Shown: piece after piece, positions 48,195 to 58,011 of the stretch
Position numbering within the stretch: the stretch's first letter is position 1
Layout of the letters: each line of letters starts with the position of its first letter
Source: Rhodococcus sp. NBC_00297
Lineage (GTDB): Bacteria; Actinomycetota; Actinomycetes; Mycobacteriales; Mycobacteriaceae
DNA: 64,000 nucleotides
Reading direction: 5' to 3'
Assembly: GCF_036173065.1 (NCBI RefSeq)
Contig: NZ_CP108041.1
Coordinates: 3,785,001-3,849,000, forward strand
Program-made: the position numbers and the translations under genes
Notes under the pieces: generated by a model
Database searches by the model: none
The model's input: only the letters and a program-made list of their open reading frames with translations
Told to the model about the DNA's origin: nothing

Positions 48195-49627
48195 GCTATC
48201 CGGGAAACTCCGGGCCGGAGGGGGTGACGGGACCCTCGCCGGTCGATCTCGCCGAGTTCACGCTGGTGGAGTCCGAACTGGACCAGCGCTGGGGCGAGAC
48301 GACCATCGAGCCGTCGCTCACGCGCATCAGTGCGCTGATGGACCTGCTCGGGTCCCCGCAGGCGAACTACCCGTCCATCCACGTCGCGGGCACCAACGGC
48401 AAGACGTCGGTCACCCGGATGATCGAGTCGCTGCTGCGGGCGTTCCACCGGCGCACCGGTCGCACCACCAGCCCCCACCTGCAGTTGGCCACCGAGCGGA
48501 TCGCTGTCGACGGGGTGCCGCTGACCCCTCGCCAGTACGTCGACACGTACCGCGACATCCTGCCGTACGTCGAGATGATCGACGCGCAGTCGGAGGCCGC
48601 GGGCGGGCCCAGAATGAGCAAGTTCGAGGTGGTGACCGCGATGGCGTTCGCGGCGTTCGCGGAGGCCCCGGTCGACGTCGCCGTCGTCGAGGTGGGTCTC
48701 GGCGGGCGGTGGGACGCCACCAACGTGGTGGACGCGCAGGTCTCCGTCATCACCCCGATCGGTATCGACCACATCGAGTACCTCGGTACCGATCTGGCCG
48801 GTATCGCCGAGGAGAAGGCCGGCATCATCAAGAAGGCCCCCGAACGGCTCGATCCGGTCGACACGGTGGCGGTTCTCGACGAGCAGCAACCCGAGGTCAC
48901 CGACGTCCTGTTGCGGCGTGCCGTGGAGATGGACGCGGCGGTGGCCCGCGCCGGGTCCGAGTTCGTGGTCCTGGCCCGTCGCGTCGCGGTCGGCGGTCAG
49001 CAGCTCGAGCTCCGCGGCCTCGGCGGCGTGTACGACGACATCTTCCTTCCGCTCCACGGTGAACACCAGGCGCGCAACGCCTCGCTGGCCCTCGCGGCGG
49101 TCGAGGCGTTCTTCGGCGCGGGTGCCGACCACGGACTCGACGTCGAGACGGTGCGCGAGGGTTTCGCCTCGGTGGTGAACCCGGGCCGACTCGAGCGGGT
49201 GCGCAACGCACCGACGGTCTTCGTCGACGCCGCGCACAACCCGCACGGCGCCGCCGCACTCGCCGCGACGCTCACGGCCGAGTTCGACTTCCGCAAGCTC
49301 GTCGGCGTCGTGTCCGTGATGAAGGACAAGGACGTCGACGGCATTCTGCAGGCACTCGAACCCGTACTCGACGAGATCGTCGTGACCCACAACGGCTCCC
49401 CGCGCGGGCTCGACGTCGAGGCACTCGCCGACGCCGCCGTGGCCAAGTTCGGCGACGAGCGTGTCGTCGTCGCGGAGACGCTCCCGGACGCACTCGAGAT
49501 CGCGATCGGCATCGCGGAGGACGTCGCGGACGAGGGTGAGGCCGTCTCCGGTGCCGGCGTCGTCGTCACGGGATCCGTGGTGACCGCCGGTGCGGCACGC
49601 ACTCTCTTCGGGAAGGACCCGGTATGA
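48191..49627 (+). CDS. folC: Bifunctional folylpolyglutamate synthase / dihydrofolate synthase
   Basis: 478 residues of the Mur-ligase fold. The P-loop is [12 protein letters not shown] (~66), with [13 protein letters not shown] and the C-terminal [11 protein letters not shown]. It adds glutamate to folates and dihydropteroate. The GTG start overlaps the valS stop, and its end overlaps the DUF4233 gene by four bases, so it is part of a coupled valS-folC-DUF4233 unit. The N-terminal ~40 residues precede the usual start of similarity and are Pro/Gly-rich. Confidence 0.95.
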   Translation: MSYPGNSGPEGVTGPSPVDLAEFTLVESELDQRWGETTIEPSLTRISALMDLLGSPQANYPSIHVAGTNGKTSVTRMIESLLRAFHRRTGRTTSPHLQLATERIAVDGVPLTPRQYVDTYRDILPYVEMIDAQSEAAGGPRMSKFEVVTAMAFAAFAEAPVDVAVVEVGLGGRWDATNVVDAQVSVITPIGIDHIEYLGTDLAGIAEEKAGIIKKAPERLDPVDTVAVLDEQQPEVTDVLLRRAVEMDAAVARAGSEFVVLARRVAVGGQQLELRGLGGVYDDIFLPLHGEHQARNASLALAAVEAFFGAGADHGLDVETVREGFASVVNPGRLERVRNAPTVFVDAAHNPHGAAALAATLTAEFDFRKLVGVVSVMKDKDVDGILQALEPVLDEIVVTHNGSPRGLDVEALADAAVAKFGDERVVVAETLPDALEIAIGIAEDVADEGEAVSGAGVVVTGSVVTAGAARTLFGKDPV

Positions 49628-50022
49628 CAGTCCCCGAGGCGGGCCAGGTCCCGCCGCCCGCACGCGATCCGTGGAAGGGGTTCCGCGGCGTCTGCGCCGG
49701 CACCCTCGTCCTCGAGGCGATCGTCGTCTTCCTGTCCCTCCCGGTCGTCGCGACCGTTGGCGGCGGACTCACGTGGATCAGTGGGACGTACATCATCGCG
49801 CTGGGCGTGGTCATGCTGCTCGGTGCAGGACTGCAGGGTCGGTCGTGGGCTCTGTCTCTCGATCTCGCGCTGCAGGTCCTGGTGATCCTCGGCTTCTTCG
49901 CGCACCCGTCGATCGCCGTCGTGGGCGTGCTGTTCCTCGCCGTGTGGGTGTACCTGCTGTATCTGCGCCGCGATCTCCGCAAGCGCATCGCCGAGGGCCG
50001 GTTGCCGAGCCAGCGAGAATGA
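49624..50022 (+). CDS. DUF4233 small membrane protein
   Basis: 132 residues with four hydrophobic helices ([60 protein letters not shown]). The N-terminus has [17 protein letters not shown], the family motif. The conserved position between folC and ndk (Rv2446c) is found throughout the mycolata. No biochemical function is known. Overlap with folC (ATGA) suggests coupled expression. Confidence 0.85.
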   Translation: MTVPEAGQVPPPARDPWKGFRGVCAGTLVLEAIVVFLSLPVVATVGGGLTWISGTYIIALGVVMLLGAGLQGRSWALSLDLALQVLVILGFFAHPSIAVVGVLFLAVWVYLLYLRRDLRKRIAEGRLPSQRE

Positions 50023-50054
50023 CGCCGGTGCTCCGGGGCCGATCGAGGGTCCTC

Positions 50055-50060
50055 TAGGCT
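50055..50060 (+). promoter_or_regulatory. Putative -10 of ndk (leaderless)
   Basis: TAGGCT eight bases before the GTG at 50069, which has no clear Shine-Dalgarno sequence. Confidence 0.45.
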
Positions 50061-50068
50061 CAGCGCTC

Positions 50069-50482
50069 GTGACCGAACGCACTCTCGTACTGATCAAGCC
50101 GGACGGCGTCGAACGTCGCTACGTCGGCGACATCCTCGGCCGTATCGAGCGCAAGGGGCTCGACCTCGTCGCCCTGAAGCTCCTGACGGTGGACCGCGAG
50201 GTGGCGGAGAAGCACTACGCCGAGCACGCCGAGCGGCCGTTCTTCCCCGACCTCATCGAGTTCATCACCTCGGGACCGCTCGTCGCGGCGGTGCTCGAGG
50301 GTCCTCGTTCCATCGAGGCCTTCCGTCAGATCGCCGGTGGCACCGACCCCGTGGCCAAGGCGACGCCCGGCACCATCCGCGCCGACCTCGCGCTGGACGG
50401 ACAGAAGAACCTGGTCCACGGCTCCGACTCGCCCGAGTCCGCTGCTCGTGAGATCGCGCTCTGGTTCCCCGAGCTCGGCTGA
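50069..50482 (+). CDS. ndk: Nucleoside diphosphate kinase
   Basis: 137 residues. It transfers phosphate from ATP to NDPs through a phospho-His, here in [12 protein letters not shown] (~117). [18 protein letters not shown] at the N-terminus and [10 protein letters not shown] are diagnostic. Standard length. It lies between the DUF4233 gene and rne as in M. tuberculosis. A hairpin terminator follows. Confidence 0.97.
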   Translation: MTERTLVLIKPDGVERRYVGDILGRIERKGLDLVALKLLTVDREVAEKHYAEHAERPFFPDLIEFITSGPLVAAVLEGPRSIEAFRQIAGGTDPVAKATPGTIRADLALDGQKNLVHGSDSPESAAREIALWFPELG

Positions 50483-50915
50483 CGCTCCACCTCGAGTCCC
50501 ACCCCCGACCGCCGGGCCGCACCGCGAACCCCGCAGTGGCACGCGGCGGTCGGGGAGTGTGGGATACTGGCCTAGGTCGCGGCGCGCACCACGCGAACGT
50601 GACCGGATGACAATCACGGACCGAAGCCCGTCATCGCGAACACGCGCAGGCATCGATGCGAGTCTCCTTCTCGCACCGCCGACGCGTCCCGCTGAAGATC
50701 AGGTGCTCGGATCGGCCATCCGCCCAGGCAGTGCGGTGACAGTCGCCGACCGTTCCGGTCGACGACCTGACGCAGTGCGAACCCGCTTTTTCGTCGGATC
50801 GTCCGATCCCGCGAACGAACCATGACTCCCGCGTGGCCGCGTGCCATTCGACGGACGACGCCCGATCGGGCACCTCGACCGTGGATGTTCGCGCCCGGGA
50901 GCCCGAGGAGAACAC
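50483..50915 (+). other. Long rne leader region
   Basis: 433 bp between ndk and rne. After the ndk hairpin there is an extended -10 (TG-G-GATACT, hexamer 50563-50568), implying an rne 5' leader of about 340 bases. RNase E genes in other bacteria are autoregulated through a structured leader; a similar role is possible. A 72-codon open frame (50607-50825, MTITDRSPSS...) lies inside it but has no ribosome-binding site or recognised similarity, so it is not called as a gene. Confidence 0.45.
50503..50555 (+). terminator. Terminator after ndk
   Basis: CCCCGACCGCC (50503-50513) pairs perfectly with GGCGGTCGGGG (50545-50555) across a 31-base loop, starting 20 bases after the ndk stop. Confidence 0.6.
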
Positions 50916-53900
50916 GTGGCCGACACCGTGCCGCCCCAGGAGCCGCTCGATCAGGGCGCCCCCACCTTCCCCGAGCGCATCCGCGTTCACGCGCTCGCCA
51001 AGCTGCTGGGAGTGACCAGCAAGCAGGTCGTCGCCCAGCTGGCCGAGATGGGCGTGGACGTCCGCAGCGTCCAGTCCAGCGTCGTTCGTGACGACGCGCA
51101 GACCGTCGCCTCCGCACTGGGTGCTCCGGCGCTCGACGCCGCCGACGTGGCAGATCTGCCCGCTGCCGAGAGCACACCTCCCGCCGCCGAAGAGACCAGC
51201 TCGGCGTCCACGGCCGACGAGAGTCCGGCCTCTCCCACCGAGCCGGACCTCTTCACGAACATCGAGACGGCCGAGGCGACGGCCCCGTCGTCCGCCGACC
51301 CCGCCACCGCGCCGCTGTTCCTGCAGCCCGAGGTCACCGAGGCGCCGAAGGCTCCCCGGACGCGGGCACGTCGCGCTCGATCCGCGCCGAAGAAGGCGGA
51401 GGTCGACGAGACCACGACAGCGGACGCACCCGAGGCCGACGGCACTGCCGACGTGTCCACCCCTGTCGAGGTGTCCGCCCCCGCCGAGAGCACCCCTGTC
51501 GTCGAGACGGCGACCGAGTCCGACACCTCCTCGTCCGATGCCTCCGCGTCCGACGAGGGCACCGACGACGACGCGAACGAGCAGGACGGATCGTCCGGTC
51601 CTCGCCGCCGCCGCCGTGGCCGTCGTGGCCGTGGTCGCGGACGCGGTGACAACCAGAACGACGACAACCAGAACGACGATCAGAACGACGACGACGAGTC
51701 GGACGAGTCCGCCGCGGATCGCTCCGATGCGCCTGCCGCCGAGGACGCGACGGCGGAACCGGAGACCCCGGACACGGACGACGCCGCGGAGGGCGACGAC
51801 GCGCCGAAGCGCTCCTCGAGCCGCCGCTCGCGCAGCCGTCGTGGGTCGCGGGCGGACACGTCCGCCGACTCGGACGCGCCCGAGACCACCGATTCGACCG
51901 ACGCGTCGAGCACGACCGACACCACTGCCGGCGAGACGGAACCGTCCGCGGAGGACACCGACGGTGCCTCCGGGGAGAGCGACGGTGCCTCCGGGGACAA
52001 CGACGACGACTCGACCGGGGACAGCGCGAGCCGTCGTCGGCGCCGCCGTCGTCGCCGCAAGAGCGGTGGCGAGAGCGCGGACTCCGAGACCACGACCGAC
52101 GACGATCCGCCCAACACGGTGGTGCACGAACGCGAGCCGCGTCAGCGCGCGGCCAAGTCCAAGGACGAGGTCCAGGGCATCACCGGGTCGACCCGGCTCG
52201 AGGCGAAGCGTCAGCGTCGCCGCGACGGTCGTGACGCCGGCCGTCGCCGTCCGCCGATCCTGACCGAGTCCGAGTTCCTCGCGCGCCGCGAGTCGGTGGA
52301 CCGGACGATGGTCGTGCGCGAGAAGTCGCTGGCCGGGCACCCGGACCTGACCCAGGTCGCGGTGCTCGAGGACGGCGTTCTCGTCGAACACTTCGTCACC
52401 AGCACGGCCTCGGGCTCCATCGTGGGCAACGTGTACCTCGGCCGCGTGCAGAACGTGCTACCCAGCATGGAAGCCGCGTTCATCGACATCGGCAAGGGCC
52501 GCAACGGTGTGCTGTACGCCGGCGAGGTCGACTGGGACGCCGCCGGGCTGGGCGGCAACAGCCGCAAGATCGAGCAGGCCCTCAAGCCCGGTGACCAGGT
52601 GCTCGTGCAGGTCAGCAAGGATCCCGTCGGGCACAAGGGCGCCCGGTTGACCACGCAGATCTCGCTCGCCGGCCGCTTCCTGGTCTACGTGCCCGGTGGC
52701 TCGTCCACCGGCATCAGCCGCAAGCTGCCCGACAACGAGCGCAAGCGTCTCAAGGACATCCTGCGCGACATCGTCCCGTCCGAGGCCGGGGTCATCATCC
52801 GGACCGCGTCGGAGGGCGTCAGCGCCGAGGAGCTCGAGCGCGACGTCACCCGTCTGCAGGCGCAGTGGGCCACCGTCTCGGAGCGTTCGACGGGTGCCGA
52901 GGCCTCCAAGTCGTCGGCTCCGGTCACGCTGTACGAGGAGCCCGACCTCCTGGTCAAGGTGGTCCGCGATCTCTTCAACGAGGACTTCTCCAAGCTGGTC
53001 ATCGAGGGCGACCGTGCCTGGTCGACGGTGCAGAACTACATCGAGACCGTCGCCCCCGACATGCTGCCCCGCGTCGAGCGGTACACCTCGGCGTCCAAGG
53101 ACGTCGATGTCTTCGGTGCCTTCCGCATCGACGAGCAGCTGGCCAAGGCGCTCGACCGCAAGGTGTGGTTGCCGTCCGGCGGCACGCTGGTGATCGACCG
53201 CACCGAGGCCATGACCGTGGTCGACGTCAACACCGGCAAGTTCACCGGTGAGGGCGGCAACCTCGAGGAGACCGTCACCCGGAACAACCTCGAGGCGGCC
53301 GAGGAGGTCGTGCGGCAGATGCGCTTGCGCGACATCGGCGGCATGATCGTCGTCGACTTCATCGACATGGTGCTCGAGTCCAACCGCGACCTGGTGCTCC
53401 GTCGCCTGACCGAGGCCCTGGGCCGCGATCGCACACGGCACCAAGTGTCCGAGGTGACGTCGCTCGGACTGGTCCAGATGACGCGCAAGCGCATGGGTAC
53501 CGGTCTCATCGAGGCGTTCTCCACGACGTGCGAGCACTGCCACGGGCGTGGGCTGATCATGCATCAGTTCCCCGTCGAGCCGGCCAAGGACGAGGGTGGG
53601 CGCTCCCACTCCCGCTCCGATCGGTCGCGGTCCGACAACTCCCGTTCGGACACCACCTCCCGCTCCGACAGCCAGGCCTCCGAGGGCGGCTCGCGTCGCA
53701 AGCGCGGCGGCCGGGACCGTTCGGAGAATCGAGTCGACGAGACGACGACGGCCGAGACCACCGAGTCCGAGTCGGGAAGCGACACGGCTGTGCGTCGTGC
53801 TCATCCCGTCGCTCTGGCCATGGCGGCGCACCTGCATCCGGACGATGTCGCCGAGGTGGCGGACACCGTGTCGGATCCGATCGAGGACGCGACGGCCGCC

Positions 53901-54317
53901 GTGGCAGCGGTGCGCGACGCCGCCGGCCGCAACGGCCGATCGGACTCGGCCGCCGAGGTGACCGAGACGTCGGACACGCCGTCGACACCCGATTCCGCCA
54001 CACCCGAACCCGCGGCGCCGGAGCCTGTCGCTCCCGAACCCACCGCCGCGACGCGTCCGCGCCGCAGTCGTCGGGTGTCCCGAGCGGCGTCCGCGCCGGC
54101 CGGGGACTCCGCCGGCACGGTCATCGTGGTGCCCTCGGCACCCGAGACGTCCACGGCAGCACCGACTTCCGACAGCGGCGACGAGGGCGGCGCTGCCGAA
54201 CCCGTTGCAGTGACCGTCGGGGGCGGCGCCTCCGTGGAGCCCGTCGCACCGGTCCGGCGTCCGCGCCGTCGGGCAGCGGGTCGGCCGGCCGGACCGCCGG
54301 TGGACGACGAGGCCTGA
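50916..54317 (+). CDS. rne: Ribonuclease E/G
   Basis: 1133 residues, the main endonuclease of mRNA decay and rRNA processing. Residues ~14-65 resemble the IF2 N-terminal domain (ERIRVHALAKLLGV, VVAQLAEMGVDV). Residues ~70-450 are low complexity, alternating acidic and Arg-rich (RRRRRGRRGRGRGRG). The core has an S1 domain (~500-600), catalytic Asp in VVDVNTG (~768) and VVDFIDM (~811) and the zinc-link CEHCHGRG (~871). The tail is disordered and acidic. GTG 50916 has GAGGAGAA; the frame extends upstream without similarity. Confidence 0.95.
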   Translation: MADTVPPQEPLDQGAPTFPERIRVHALAKLLGVTSKQVVAQLAEMGVDVRSVQSSVVRDDAQTVASALGAPALDAADVADLPAAESTPPAAEETSSASTADESPASPTEPDLFTNIETAEATAPSSADPATAPLFLQPEVTEAPKAPRTRARRARSAPKKAEVDETTTADAPEADGTADVSTPVEVSAPAESTPVVETATESDTSSSDASASDEGTDDDANEQDGSSGPRRRRRGRRGRGRGRGDNQNDDNQNDDQNDDDESDESAADRSDAPAAEDATAEPETPDTDDAAEGDDAPKRSSSRRSRSRRGSRADTSADSDAPETTDSTDASSTTDTTAGETEPSAEDTDGASGESDGASGDNDDDSTGDSASRRRRRRRRRKSGGESADSETTTDDDPPNTVVHEREPRQRAAKSKDEVQGITGSTRLEAKRQRRRDGRDAGRRRPPILTESEFLARRESVDRTMVVREKSLAGHPDLTQVAVLEDGVLVEHFVTSTASGSIVGNVYLGRVQNVLPSMEAAFIDIGKGRNGVLYAGEVDWDAAGLGGNSRKIEQALKPGDQVLVQVSKDPVGHKGARLTTQISLAGRFLVYVPGGSSTGISRKLPDNERKRLKDILRDIVPSEAGVIIRTASEGVSAEELERDVTRLQAQWATVSERSTGAEASKSSAPVTLYEEPDLLVKVVRDLFNEDFSKLVIEGDRAWSTVQNYIETVAPDMLPRVERYTSASKDVDVFGAFRIDEQLAKALDRKVWLPSGGTLVIDRTEAMTVVDVNTGKFTGEGGNLEETVTRNNLEAAEEVVRQMRLRDIGGMIVVDFIDMVLESNRDLVLRRLTEALGRDRTRHQVSEVTSLGLVQMTRKRMGTGLIEAFSTTCEHCHGRGLIMHQFPVEPAKDEGGRSHSRSDRSRSDNSRSDTTSRSDSQASEGGSRRKRGGRDRSENRVDETTTAETTESESGSDTAVRRAHPVALAMAAHLHPDDVAEVADTVSDPIEDATAAVAAVRDAAGRNGRSDSAAEVTETSDTPSTPDSATPEPAAPEPVAPEPTAATRPRRSRRVSRAASAPAGDSAGTVIVVPSAPETSTAAPTSDSGDEGGAAEPVAVTVGGGASVEPVAPVRRPRRRAAGRPAGPPVDDEA

Positions 54318-54334
54318 GCTGCGGCCGAGCACCG

Positions 54335-54375
54335 GGCCCGGCGGTTTGACCGGGCCACGGGCTCTACCGTAATCT
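54335..54375 (+). promoter_or_regulatory. Weak hairpin after rne and promoter of rplU-rpmA
   Basis: GGCCCGG/CCGGGCC (54335-54341, 54350-54356) is a small hairpin after rne. TTGACC (54346-54351) and TAATCT (54370-54375), 18 bases apart, make the best housekeeping-type promoter in the window. The start would be near 54382, a leader of about 180 bases. Confidence 0.55.
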
Positions 54376-54508
54376 TGGACAGTCGCTGCCGGCGACGTGG
54401 CTCCGTCCTGTCCTCCGCGAGGTGAGCGGGCGCAGCCACCCGAACTTCGGTTCGCCGGCGCAAGAGTGTGACCAGCAGGGGCTGCGGAACCGTAGCCACG
54501 AGACCAGT

Positions 54509-54530
54509 CACGTCCCCGACCAGGGACGTG
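54509..54530 (+). promoter_or_regulatory. Hairpin in the rplU leader
   Basis: CACGTCCC (54509-54516) pairs with GGGACGTG (54523-54530), loop CGACCA, ending 34 bases before the rplU ATG. L21 leaders are autoregulatory RNA elements in other phyla; similarity to those is not established here. Confidence 0.4.
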
Positions 54531-54564
54531 AGAACGCATCAAAGAAGCAAGGGGTAGCCCTCCG

Positions 54565-54876
54565 ATGGCAACGTACGCGATCGTCAAGACCGGCGGAAAG
54601 CAGTACAAGGTCGCTGTAGGTGACCTCGTCAAGGTCGAGAAGATCGAGGGAGCGCCCGGAACGGCTGTCTCGCTTGCTCCTGTTCTCGTCGTCGACGGGT
54701 CCGAGCTGACCACCGGGGCCGACAAGCTGGCCGGCATCACCGTCACCGGTGAGGTCGTCGAGCACACCAAGGGCCCGAAGATCCGCATCCACAAGTTCAA
54801 GAACAAGACCGGGTACCACAAGCGTCAGGGACACCGGCAGAAGCTGACCGTCCTGAAGGTCACCGGCATCAAGTAA
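54565..54876 (+). CDS. rplU: 50S ribosomal protein L21
   Basis: 103 residues. [17 protein letters not shown] at the start and [24 protein letters not shown] near the end are the L21 signature that binds 23S rRNA next to L20. It is the first gene of the rplU-rpmA pair. The ATG is preceded by AAGGGG eleven bases upstream. Confidence 0.98.
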   Translation: MATYAIVKTGGKQYKVAVGDLVKVEKIEGAPGTAVSLAPVLVVDGSELTTGADKLAGITVTGEVVEHTKGPKIRIHKFKNKTGYHKRQGHRQKLTVLKVTGIK

Positions 54877-54980
54877 GTCCTGATACCGGTCTCCATCCGG
54901 CGTCTCTGCGTCACCACGGCTCGTTCCACCAGGGCTCGTCCATCACGGCACCGGCTCCACCAACCCCGGGAGGGTTTCTC

Positions 54981-55244
54981 ATGGCACACAAGAAGGGCGC
55001 GTCCAGCTCACGCAACGGTCGCGATTCCAATGCTCAGCGTCTCGGCGTCAAGCGCTTCGGCGGACAGTCGGTCAGCGCGGGCGAGATCCTCGTCCGTCAG
55101 CGCGGCACCCACTTCCACCCGGGTGTGAACGTCGGCCGTGGCGGCGACGACACGCTCTTCGCCCTCTCGGCGGGTGCAGTTCTCTTCGGCACCAAGCGTG
55201 GCCGCAAGACCGTCAACATCGTCCCGGCCGCCGCGGAGGCCTGA
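54981..55244 (+). CDS. rpmA: 50S ribosomal protein L27
   Basis: 87 residues. [25 protein letters not shown] is the classic L27 N-terminus, which reaches the peptidyl-transferase centre. There is no Firmicute-type N-terminal cleavage sequence. A strong GGGAGG site precedes the ATG. It lies 104 bp after rplU and upstream of obg, the usual order. Confidence 0.98.
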   Translation: MAHKKGASSSRNGRDSNAQRLGVKRFGGQSVSAGEILVRQRGTHFHPGVNVGRGGDDTLFALSAGAVLFGTKRGRKTVNIVPAAAEA

Positions 55245-55305
55245 TTCTCCTGCGGCGCCCGCGAGGCCCGGCTTCGGCCGTTCGCGCGACGTCAGTGCAC
55301 GTTCC

Positions 55306-55350
55306 CGTCAGGGGCGGTTCGGAGGGCTCGTCCTCCGTCCGCCCCTGACG
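55306..55350 (+). terminator. Two-tier hairpin between rpmA and obg
   Basis: Outer stem CGTCAGGGGCGG (55306-55317) with CCGCCCCTGACG (55339-55350), 12 bp perfect; inner stem GGAGG/CCTCC (55321-55325, 55332-55336). It probably ends the ribosomal-protein transcript ahead of obg. Confidence 0.75.
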
Positions 55351-55433
55351 GCGTTTCACCCCTCGGCGCCCCTGTCGGCCGCCGATCTCTCAGCAGTTCA
55401 GCATCATCTGCCTTTCGGAAGGACCCTCCACCC

Positions 55434-56885
55434 ATGTCGCGTTTCGTCGACCGTGTCACCCTGCACGTCAGTGCGGGAAAGGGCGGTAACGGGTGCTCCT
55501 CCGTCCACCGGGAGAAGTTCAAGCCCCTCGGTGGTCCGGACGGCGGCAACGGCGGCCGCGGCGGCGACGTGGTCCTCGTGGTGGATCCGAGCGTGCACAC
55601 CCTTCTCGACTTCCACTTCCACTCCCATGCGAAGGCAGGAAACGGCACGCAGGGGGCCGGCAGCAATCGCGACGGCGCCGTCGGCGAGGACCTGATCCTG
55701 GGTGTCCCGGACGGCACCATGGTTCTCGACAGCGACGGCCGGATCCTTGCCGACCTGGTGGGCGAGGGCACGCGTTTCGACGCGGCGGCCGGCGGTCGCG
55801 GCGGCCTGGGCAACGCCGCCCTCGCATCGCGAGCACGCAAGGCGCCCGGCTTCGCGCTGCTCGGCGAGGACGGGGTCGAGCGCGACCTGGTCCTGGAGCT
55901 CAAGTCCGTGGCCGACGTCGGTCTGGTGGGCTTCCCGAGCGCCGGAAAGTCGTCTCTCGTCTCCGTGCTCTCGGCCGCCAAGCCGAAGATCGCCGACTAC
56001 CCGTTCACGACACTGGTCCCGAACCTCGGCGTCGTCTCGAGTGGCGACACCACGTTCACCGTCGCCGACGTCCCCGGCCTCATCCCCGGCGCCAGCCAGG
56101 GCAAGGGGCTGGGCCTGGACTTCCTGCGTCACCTCGAGCGCTGTGCCGTGCTCGCCCACGTCGTCGACTGCGCGACCCTCGATCCGGGTCGTGATCCCGT
56201 GTCCGACGTCGACGCTCTCGAGGCCGAACTGGCCGCGTACACGCCCGCCCTGTCGAGCGACGCCGGCCTGGGCGAGTTGGCCGATCGCCCGCGCATCGTC
56301 GTGCTCAACAAGGTGGACGTTCCCGAGGCGCAGGAACTGGCCGACATGGTACGCGAGGACTTCGAGGCCCGCGGCTGGCCCGTCTTCGCCATCTCCGCGG
56401 TGAGCCGTGAAGGTCTGCGCCCCTTGACCTTCGCCCTCGCGGAGCTGGTCGCGCAGTACCGCATCGATCATCCCAAGGCCGTCGCGCGTCGGCAGGTCAT
56501 CCGGCCCGTCGCCACCGACAAGGCGGGCTTCAGCGTCATCTCCGATCCTGACGAGCCGGGCGGCTTCATCGTGCGCGGCGAGCGCCCGGAGCGGTGGGTC
56601 ATGCAGACGGCCTTCGACAACGACGAGGCCGTCGGTTACCTCGCCGACCGACTCGCTCGTCTCGGTGTCGAGGCGGAACTGGTCAAGCAGGGCGCGCAGC
56701 CCGGGGCGTCCGTGACCATCGGCGACGTCAGCTTCGAGTGGGAGCCGCAGACCCCCGCCGGTGTCGACGTCACCATGACCGGCCGCGGTACCGACTCGCG
56801 TATCGACCAGGTCGAGCGCATCGGCGCGCCCGAGCGCAAGCACGCCCGCCGTGTCCGTCGAGGGCTGGAGAGCGACGAGCAGTGA
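55434..56885 (+). CDS. obg: GTPase Obg/CgtA, ribosome assembly
   Basis: 483 residues. The Gly-rich Obg fold is at ~1-160 ([19 protein letters not shown]), the G domain at ~160-335 with P-loop [11 protein letters not shown]3 DVPGLIPGA and G4 NKVD, and a C-terminal OCT domain (~355-430). It acts in late 50S assembly and growth/stress control. ATG 55434 has GGAAGG. Its stop overlaps the start of proB (GTGA), so the two are coupled as in mycobacteria. Confidence 0.97.
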   Translation: MSRFVDRVTLHVSAGKGGNGCSSVHREKFKPLGGPDGGNGGRGGDVVLVVDPSVHTLLDFHFHSHAKAGNGTQGAGSNRDGAVGEDLILGVPDGTMVLDSDGRILADLVGEGTRFDAAAGGRGGLGNAALASRARKAPGFALLGEDGVERDLVLELKSVADVGLVGFPSAGKSSLVSVLSAAKPKIADYPFTTLVPNLGVVSSGDTTFTVADVPGLIPGASQGKGLGLDFLRHLERCAVLAHVVDCATLDPGRDPVSDVDALEAELAAYTPALSSDAGLGELADRPRIVVLNKVDVPEAQELADMVREDFEARGWPVFAISAVSREGLRPLTFALAELVAQYRIDHPKAVARRQVIRPVATDKAGFSVISDPDEPGGFIVRGERPERWVMQTAFDNDEAVGYLADRLARLGVEAELVKQGAQPGASVTIGDVSFEWEPQTPAGVDVTMTGRGTDSRIDQVERIGAPERKHARRVRRGLESDEQ

Positions 56886-58003
56886 CCGCGACGCAGCCGC
56901 ACGGGAGTACGCGGGAGATCATCGCGTCGGCGCGCAGCATCGTCGTGAAGATCGGGTCGTCGGCTCTCACCAGCATGGAGGCCGGACTCGACCTCGCCCG
57001 GCTGGACGCGTTGGCGGATGCGATCGAGGCGCGGATGCGTGCCGGGTCCGACGTCGTCGTCGTGTCGTCCGGAGCGATCGGTGCCGGTATGGCGCCGTTG
57101 GGTCTCAAGCAGCGGCCTCGTGACCTGGCGACGAAGCAGGCCGCGGCCAGTGTCGGCCAGTTGGCGCTGGCGCACGCGTGGGGCACCTCCTTCGGCCGCT
57201 ACGGTCGGACCGTCGGTCAGGTGCTGTTGACGGCGGACGACATCGCCCGTCGGTCGAATCACCGCAACGCTCAGCGCACCTTCGACCGACTGCGCTCACT
57301 CGGCGCCGTGGCCGTCGTCAACGAGAACGACACCGTCGCGACGGCCGAGATCCGCTTCGGCGACAACGACCGTCTCGCAGCCCTGGTCGCGCACCTCGTC
57401 GGCGCGGACGCGTTGCTGCTGCTGTCCGATGTCGACGGCCTCTACGACGGCGACCCCCGCAAGGACCCCGACGCGACCTTCGTCCGCGAGGTCGCGAGTA
57501 CCGAGGATCTCGACGGCGTCGTCGCCGGATCGGGCGGCTCCCTCGGCACCGGCGGCATGGCGTCCAAGTTGTCCGCGGCCCGTCTGGCAGCGGACGCGGG
57601 TGTTCCCGTCCTGCTGGCGGCGGCGTCCGAGGCGGCTTCCGCGCTCAGTGGCGGACCGGTGGGGACCACGTTCACCGCGCGCCCGAACAGGTTGTCGGCC
57701 CGCCGATTCTGGGTCCGTCATGCCGCGGACACCGCCGGCGCCCTCACGCTCGACGACGGCGCCGTCACCGCGGTGATCGGCCGACGACGCTCGCTGCTCT
57801 CGGCAGGAATCGTCTCGGTCAGTGGCTCGTTCGACGCCGGCGACGTGGTGACCCTGCACGGCGTCGACGGCACCGTGGTCGCGCGCGGAGTCGTCGCGTA
57901 CGACGCGGCGGAGCTCGCCGGCATGATCGGTCGCTCGACGGGCGATCTCGCCCCCGAGGCCCGACGCCCCGTGGTGCACGCAGACGACCTCGTCCCGGGC
58001 TGA
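56882..58003 (+). CDS. proB: Glutamate 5-kinase
   Basis: 373 residues, first step of proline synthesis (glutamate to glutamyl-5-phosphate). The amino-acid-kinase domain has [12 protein letters not shown] near the N-terminus, [19 protein letters not shown] and [13 protein letters not shown]; a C-terminal PUA domain occupies ~275-365. GTG 56882 overlaps the obg stop; the longer upstream frame is within obg. The kinase is feedback-inhibited by proline in the family. proA is not in the window. It ends eight bases before the convergent MFS gene. Confidence 0.96.
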   Translation: MTATQPHGSTREIIASARSIVVKIGSSALTSMEAGLDLARLDALADAIEARMRAGSDVVVVSSGAIGAGMAPLGLKQRPRDLATKQAAASVGQLALAHAWGTSFGRYGRTVGQVLLTADDIARRSNHRNAQRTFDRLRSLGAVAVVNENDTVATAEIRFGDNDRLAALVAHLVGADALLLLSDVDGLYDGDPRKDPDATFVREVASTEDLDGVVAGSGGSLGTGGMASKLSAARLAADAGVPVLLAAASEAASALSGGPVGTTFTARPNRLSARRFWVRHAADTAGALTLDDGAVTAVIGRRRSLLSAGIVSVSGSFDAGDVVTLHGVDGTVVARGVVAYDAAELAGMIGRSTGDLAPEARRPVVHADDLVPG

Positions 58004-58011
58004 GCGACCGG

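Noticed and set aside
50607-50825. 72-codon frame in the rne leader as a protein gene
   Set aside because: No ribosome-binding site, no similarity, and it lies in a probable structured leader; kept only as a finding.
52458-54821. 787-codon minus-strand open frame across rne and rplU
   Set aside because: Antisense shadow crossing two real genes, with low-complexity composition.
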